From contig NZ_MRZJ01000011.1 of NCBI RefSeq assembly GCF_002994445.1, forward strand, positions 1 through 55,222: a stretch of 55,222 nucleotides of DNA, given 5' to 3'. The translations under genes were made by a program, and so were the position numbers. Position 1 is the first letter of the stretch. Every line of letters begins with the position of its first letter. The DNA comes from Staphylococcus simulans (lineage in GTDB: Bacteria > Bacillota > Bacilli > Staphylococcales > Staphylococcaceae). This document shows, in pieces, positions 52,394 to 55,222 of the stretch. Under the pieces are notes generated by a model, which was not told where the DNA came from, ran no database searches, and saw nothing but the letters and a program-made list of their open reading frames with translations.

Positions 52394-55222
52394 ATGAACA
52401 AAAGTTCAAATGGGTTTGACGCAAGACGTCAAAACAAATATTCCATCCGCAGGTTCACGGTTGGAACAGCATCAATTATCGTAGGAGCAACATTATTATT
52501 CGGATTAGGTCAAGAGGCAAGAGCAGCTGAAACAGCAGCAAACGACTCTAGTCAATCTACAGGCAGTACATCAGAACAGCCTAATACGCCAACAGACCAA
52601 CCTGCTCCAGATGCACAAACTAGTCAAACAGAAACACAAACAAATACTGCAGATCAAACAAAAACACAATCTGCAGAAACAACTAAAGAAGCAGCACCGA
52701 CGACTGCACCAGAAACTGCAGAACAACCAGCACCAACACAAGATACAGCGCAGCCAGAAGCTCAACAAACTGAAACAACTGCTGCAAAAGAAACAGCAAC
52801 TGAAACTGCAAATCAACCGGCACAAGAACAAGCGTCAGCAACACAAGAAGCACCAGCTGAACAGCCGGCACCTACTAAAGAAGAAACAACAGTAAAAACT
52901 GAAGATACTGCAGTACAAGCACCAAAATCACAAGAAACAGCACAAAAAGAAACGTCAACTGCTAACGAAACAGTTGCACCAAAACAAAATAACACAACAG
53001 CACCAGTAGAAAATACAGTGACAGAAACAGCGCCAAAACAAGAAAGTGCACCAGAACAAAATGTAACTTCTGCACCTCAAGCAGATACTGTTGAAAACAC
53101 AACATTAACAGCAGCACCGCAACAACTTACAGCGGCAGAACCGACTAATGCTGAAGTAACAGGTACAAATAATGATGCAGCGACACAACAATTAGCTGAA
53201 CAAGCAGGTGTAACACCTCAAGACTCACCTGAAGTTGCAGCTGCTAAATTGTTGCAGCAGTCATCTCAAAATAAAGATGCAAATACAATTGAAACAGTAG
53301 CAGAAACAACGCCAATGTTAAGATCAGCATCAGCTTTCACTGCAGGAGCACCTAACGATACATTAGTAACGCAAACAGGGGCGAATGTTAATGATTTAGT
53401 AACTGTTTCAAATGCGCAAATCACTGAAACAGCAATTGATCCTAACCAAGGCGGTAACTTTGCTCTAACAGGAGATTACACTGTGAACGGTACGGTTAAA
53501 CAAGGAGATTACTTCACTTTCCAATTCCCAGATAATGTTAATTTAGATGGCGCATTGGACTACACAGGCAATGATAATAAAATGGTCTTCTCTCTTGATT
53601 CTCCAGCAGGCTTTACTATTGCGGATGGTTCTTATGACACAAATACTAAAACATTAACATATACCTTTACTGACTGGGTGAATGGCAAAGACAACATTGC
53701 AGGAAGCTTTAATATTGCGCAATTCCCTGACCGTCAAGATGCACAATCAGTTGGAACTTACCCATTAAACTATGATTTAGCGGGAGAAACATATAGCCCT
53801 GAAATCACTTATAATTATTCACCTGTGGATGAAGGTTTTGAATCAGCAAGCTTATCTTCTTCAATATCAGATGTGGATAACACGAATACAACAAATACGT
53901 TCAAACAAACGATTTATGTTAACCCTCAAGATAAAACTTTAAACGATGCTTTTGTAACTTTAGCGCCTAAAGAGGGAAGCAGTGCCATTATTAATACTAC
54001 TGATTCAAAATTCCAAATCTATAAAGTGGATGATCCGAATACGCTGACAGACAGCTACTATTTCGATACAACTGGAAAACAAGATTTAGCAGCAGATTTC
54101 CAAAATGCTGGCAAAATCCACACAAATCAAGATGGCTTAGTTCAAATTGACTTTGGAGCAATCGATTCACCATACGTCATTATTATGGAAACACCATTCG
54201 ATACAACAATCGGTAATGAAATTACTACTAGAGATACTATCTATACTACAGACACTAATAACATCAAAAACAGCTACTATTGGGATAATGGTGTCATTGT
54301 ATCTGATAGTTCAGGTACTGGTGACGGTACAGAACAAACATATCGTTTAGGCGACTATGTATGGGAAGATACAAATAAAGACGGTATCCAAGATGCAGGT
54401 GAAAGTGCACTTCAAGGTGTTAACGTTACCCTTAAAGATGAAAGCGGCAATGTATTGCAAAATGCGGTAACTGACCAATACGGCAACTATTTATTTACAG
54501 ACTTGACGAATGGCAACTATGTAGTTGAATTTGCGACACCAGAAGGTTATGAACCAACGGTTCAAGGCGATGGTACGAATGCAGATGTTGATTCAAATGG
54601 TTTAGTTGCGAAAGCAACAATCCAAGGTGGCGACAATCTAACAATTGATTCAGGTTTCTACAAACCAACACCAGTTCCAGCAACATATAACTTAGGTGAC
54701 TATGTTTGGGAAGACTCAAACAAAGACGGTATCCAAAACTCAAACGAAGTGGGTATCGCAAATGTAACTGTTACTCTAACAAAACCAGACGGTACAACTG
54801 AGACAGCAACAACAGATGCACAAGGTAAATACAACTTCACAGGTTTAGAAAACGGAGACTACACAGTAGAATTTACAGCACCAGAAGGTTATGAAGCAAC
54901 ATTAACAAACGTTGGCGACCAAGCATTAGACTCAAACGGCTTGAAAACAACAGCGACAATCAATAACGCAGATAACAAAACAATCGACAGTGGTTTCTAT
55001 AAACCTGCGGTTGAACCAACACCAGTTCCAGCAACTTACAACTTAGGCGACTATGTTTGGGAAGACTCAAACAAAGACGGTATCCAAAACTCAAACGAAG
55101 TGGGTATCGCAAATGTAACAGTGACTCTAACAAAACCAGACGGTACAACAGAAACAGCAACAACAGATGCACAAGGTAAATACAACTTCACAGGTTTAGA
55201 AAATGGCGACTACACAGTAGAA
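52394..55222 (+). CDS. Sdr-like MSCRAMM surface adhesin with YSIRK signal and B repeats (3' end outside window)
   Basis: 943 codons are visible and the frame is open at the right edge. ATG 52394 has AAAGGGG eight bases upstream. Residues 1-45 are a YSIRK-type signal (KYSIRRFTVGTASIIVGATL; cleavage after EARA). A Thr/Gln/Ala/Glu-rich low-complexity region follows (about 46-310). The next 330 residues form N2-N3 Ig-like domains; LTYTFTDWVNG is the MSCRAMM TYTFTDYVD-like motif. SdrD-type B domains (YRLGDYVWEDTNKDGIQD) start at 54341, 54686 and 55037, with Ca-binding DxNxDG loops. An SD- or AD-type stalk and sorting signal should follow. The ligand is unknown. Confidence 0.94.
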   Translation, partial: MNKSSNGFDARRQNKYSIRRFTVGTASIIVGATLLFGLGQEARAAETAANDSSQSTGSTSEQPNTPTDQPAPDAQTSQTETQTNTADQTKTQSAETTKEAAPTTAPETAEQPAPTQDTAQPEAQQTETTAAKETATETANQPAQEQASATQEAPAEQPAPTKEETTVKTEDTAVQAPKSQETAQKETSTANETVAPKQNNTTAPVENTVTETAPKQESAPEQNVTSAPQADTVENTTLTAAPQQLTAAEPTNAEVTGTNNDAATQQLAEQAGVTPQDSPEVAAAKLLQQSSQNKDANTIETVAETTPMLRSASAFTAGAPNDTLVTQTGANVNDLVTVSNAQITETAIDPNQGGNFALTGDYTVNGTVKQGDYFTFQFPDNVNLDGALDYTGNDNKMVFSLDSPAGFTIADGSYDTNTKTLTYTFTDWVNGKDNIAGSFNIAQFPDRQDAQSVGTYPLNYDLAGETYSPEITYNYSPVDEGFESASLSSSISDVDNTNTTNTFKQTIYVNPQDKTLNDAFVTLAPKEGSSAIINTTDSKFQIYKVDDPNTLTDSYYFDTTGKQDLAADFQNAGKIHTNQDGLVQIDFGAIDSPYVIIMETPFDTTIGNEITTRDTIYTTDTNNIKNSYYWDNGVIVSDSSGTGDGTEQTYRLGDYVWEDTNKDGIQDAGESALQGVNVTLKDESGNVLQNAVTDQYGNYLFTDLTNGNYVVEFATPEGYEPTVQGDGTNADVDSNGLVAKATIQGGDNLTIDSGFYKPTPVPATYNLGDYVWEDSNKDGIQNSNEVGIANVTVTLTKPDGTTETATTDAQGKYNFTGLENGDYTVEFTAPEGYEATLTNVGDQALDSNGLKTTATINNADNKTIDSGFYKPAVEPTPVPATYNLGDYVWEDSNKDGIQNSNEVGIANVTVTLTKPDGTTETATTDAQGKYNFTGLENGDYTVE
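54341..54685 (+). repeat. SdrD-type B repeat 1
   Basis: 115 residues starting YRLGDYVWEDTNKDG. It differs clearly from repeats 2 and 3 in both DNA and protein. Confidence 0.85.
54686..55036 (+). repeat. SdrD-type B repeat 2 with linker
   Basis: 117 residues starting YNLGDYVWEDSNKDG and ending with the PTPVPAT-type linker. Nearly identical to repeat 3 in DNA. Confidence 0.88.
55037..55222 (+). repeat. SdrD-type B repeat 3 (cut by window edge)
   Basis: Starts YNLGDYVWEDSNKDG; the 186 bases visible differ from repeat 2 at only a few, mostly third-codon, positions. Confidence 0.88.

Noticed and set aside
52571..52995. Several minus-strand and other-frame open frames rich in Cys/Leu/Gln in the adhesin's N-terminal region
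   Set aside because: They mirror the low-complexity Thr/Gln/Ala/Glu codons of the real gene, have no ribosome binding sites and no protein-like composition.
1..55222. Prophage, transposon or plasmid-borne island
   Set aside because: No integrase, transposase, phage structural gene, direct-repeat boundary or tRNA was seen; the PghP-like genes resemble a phage family but stand alone in a metabolic locus.

Overview
The window is low-to-moderate GC Firmicute DNA from a Staphylococcus, most likely a coagulase-negative species. Evidence: a YSIRK-type MSCRAMM surface protein with SdrD-like B repeats, a CrtM-type dehydrosqualene synthase, staphylococcal-type PutP and malate:quinone oxidoreductase, a capBCA(E)D poly-gamma-glutamate operon, AGGAGG-type ribosome binding sites, and frequent GTG/TTG starts. 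The species cannot be fixed from the sequence alone. No rRNA, tRNA, CRISPR array, prophage or insertion sequence was seen.

Layout. 1-404: 3' end of a wall-anchored surface protein with an Ala-Asp dipeptide stalk and an LPDSG sorting signal. 474-2091: a frameshifted gene for a probable six-hairpin (alpha/alpha) protein. 2131-4453 (minus): promoter, TPP riboswitch, terminator, then an SDR oxidoreductase and an NtaA/DszA-type flavin monooxygenase, so these two enzymes are probably controlled by thiamine pyrophosphate. 4558-9604: small membrane protein, YfcC-family transporter with a DUF1722 protein, a lone crtM, a PPOX-fold protein and glycerate kinase. 9714-11837: YhgE/Pip membrane protein and MarR regulator behind two copies of GTACA-N5-TGTAC. 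11885-14764: sulfite exporter-like gene frameshifted in a C6 run, an MDR oxidoreductase and a CPBP protease. 15069-20724: mqo, an AbgT transporter with an M20 amidohydrolase, and a lipoprotein.

20795-27642 looks like a phosphorus-acquisition island: 5'-nucleotidase-type phosphoesterase and a secreted protein on the minus strand, and phnD-phnC-phnE-phnE on the plus strand. 27818-33474 (minus) is a hydantoin/oxoproline-type operon (XRE-cupin regulator, hyuA, hyuB, NCS1 permease). 33475-34234 is a long structured non-coding stretch before putP. 35908-39341 (minus) holds an AMP-forming acyl-CoA synthetase and the antiporter nhaC, whose promoter carries a perfect cre site across its -35 box.

39836-48745 is a poly-gamma-glutamate (PGA) locus. 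Two tandem PghP-like PGA hydrolases (plus) converge on a capB-capC-capA-capE-capD operon (minus), with a yfhO glycosyltransferase gene behind a hairpin. Synthesis (CapB/C/A/E), release or anchoring (CapD) and depolymerisation are therefore encoded side by side. 49236-50593 holds a small membrane protein and an alpha/beta hydrolase. The window ends with an AraC regulator of the type found beside YSIRK surface antigens and the 5' 943 codons of an Sdr-like adhesin. Surface-protein genes thus sit at both edges.
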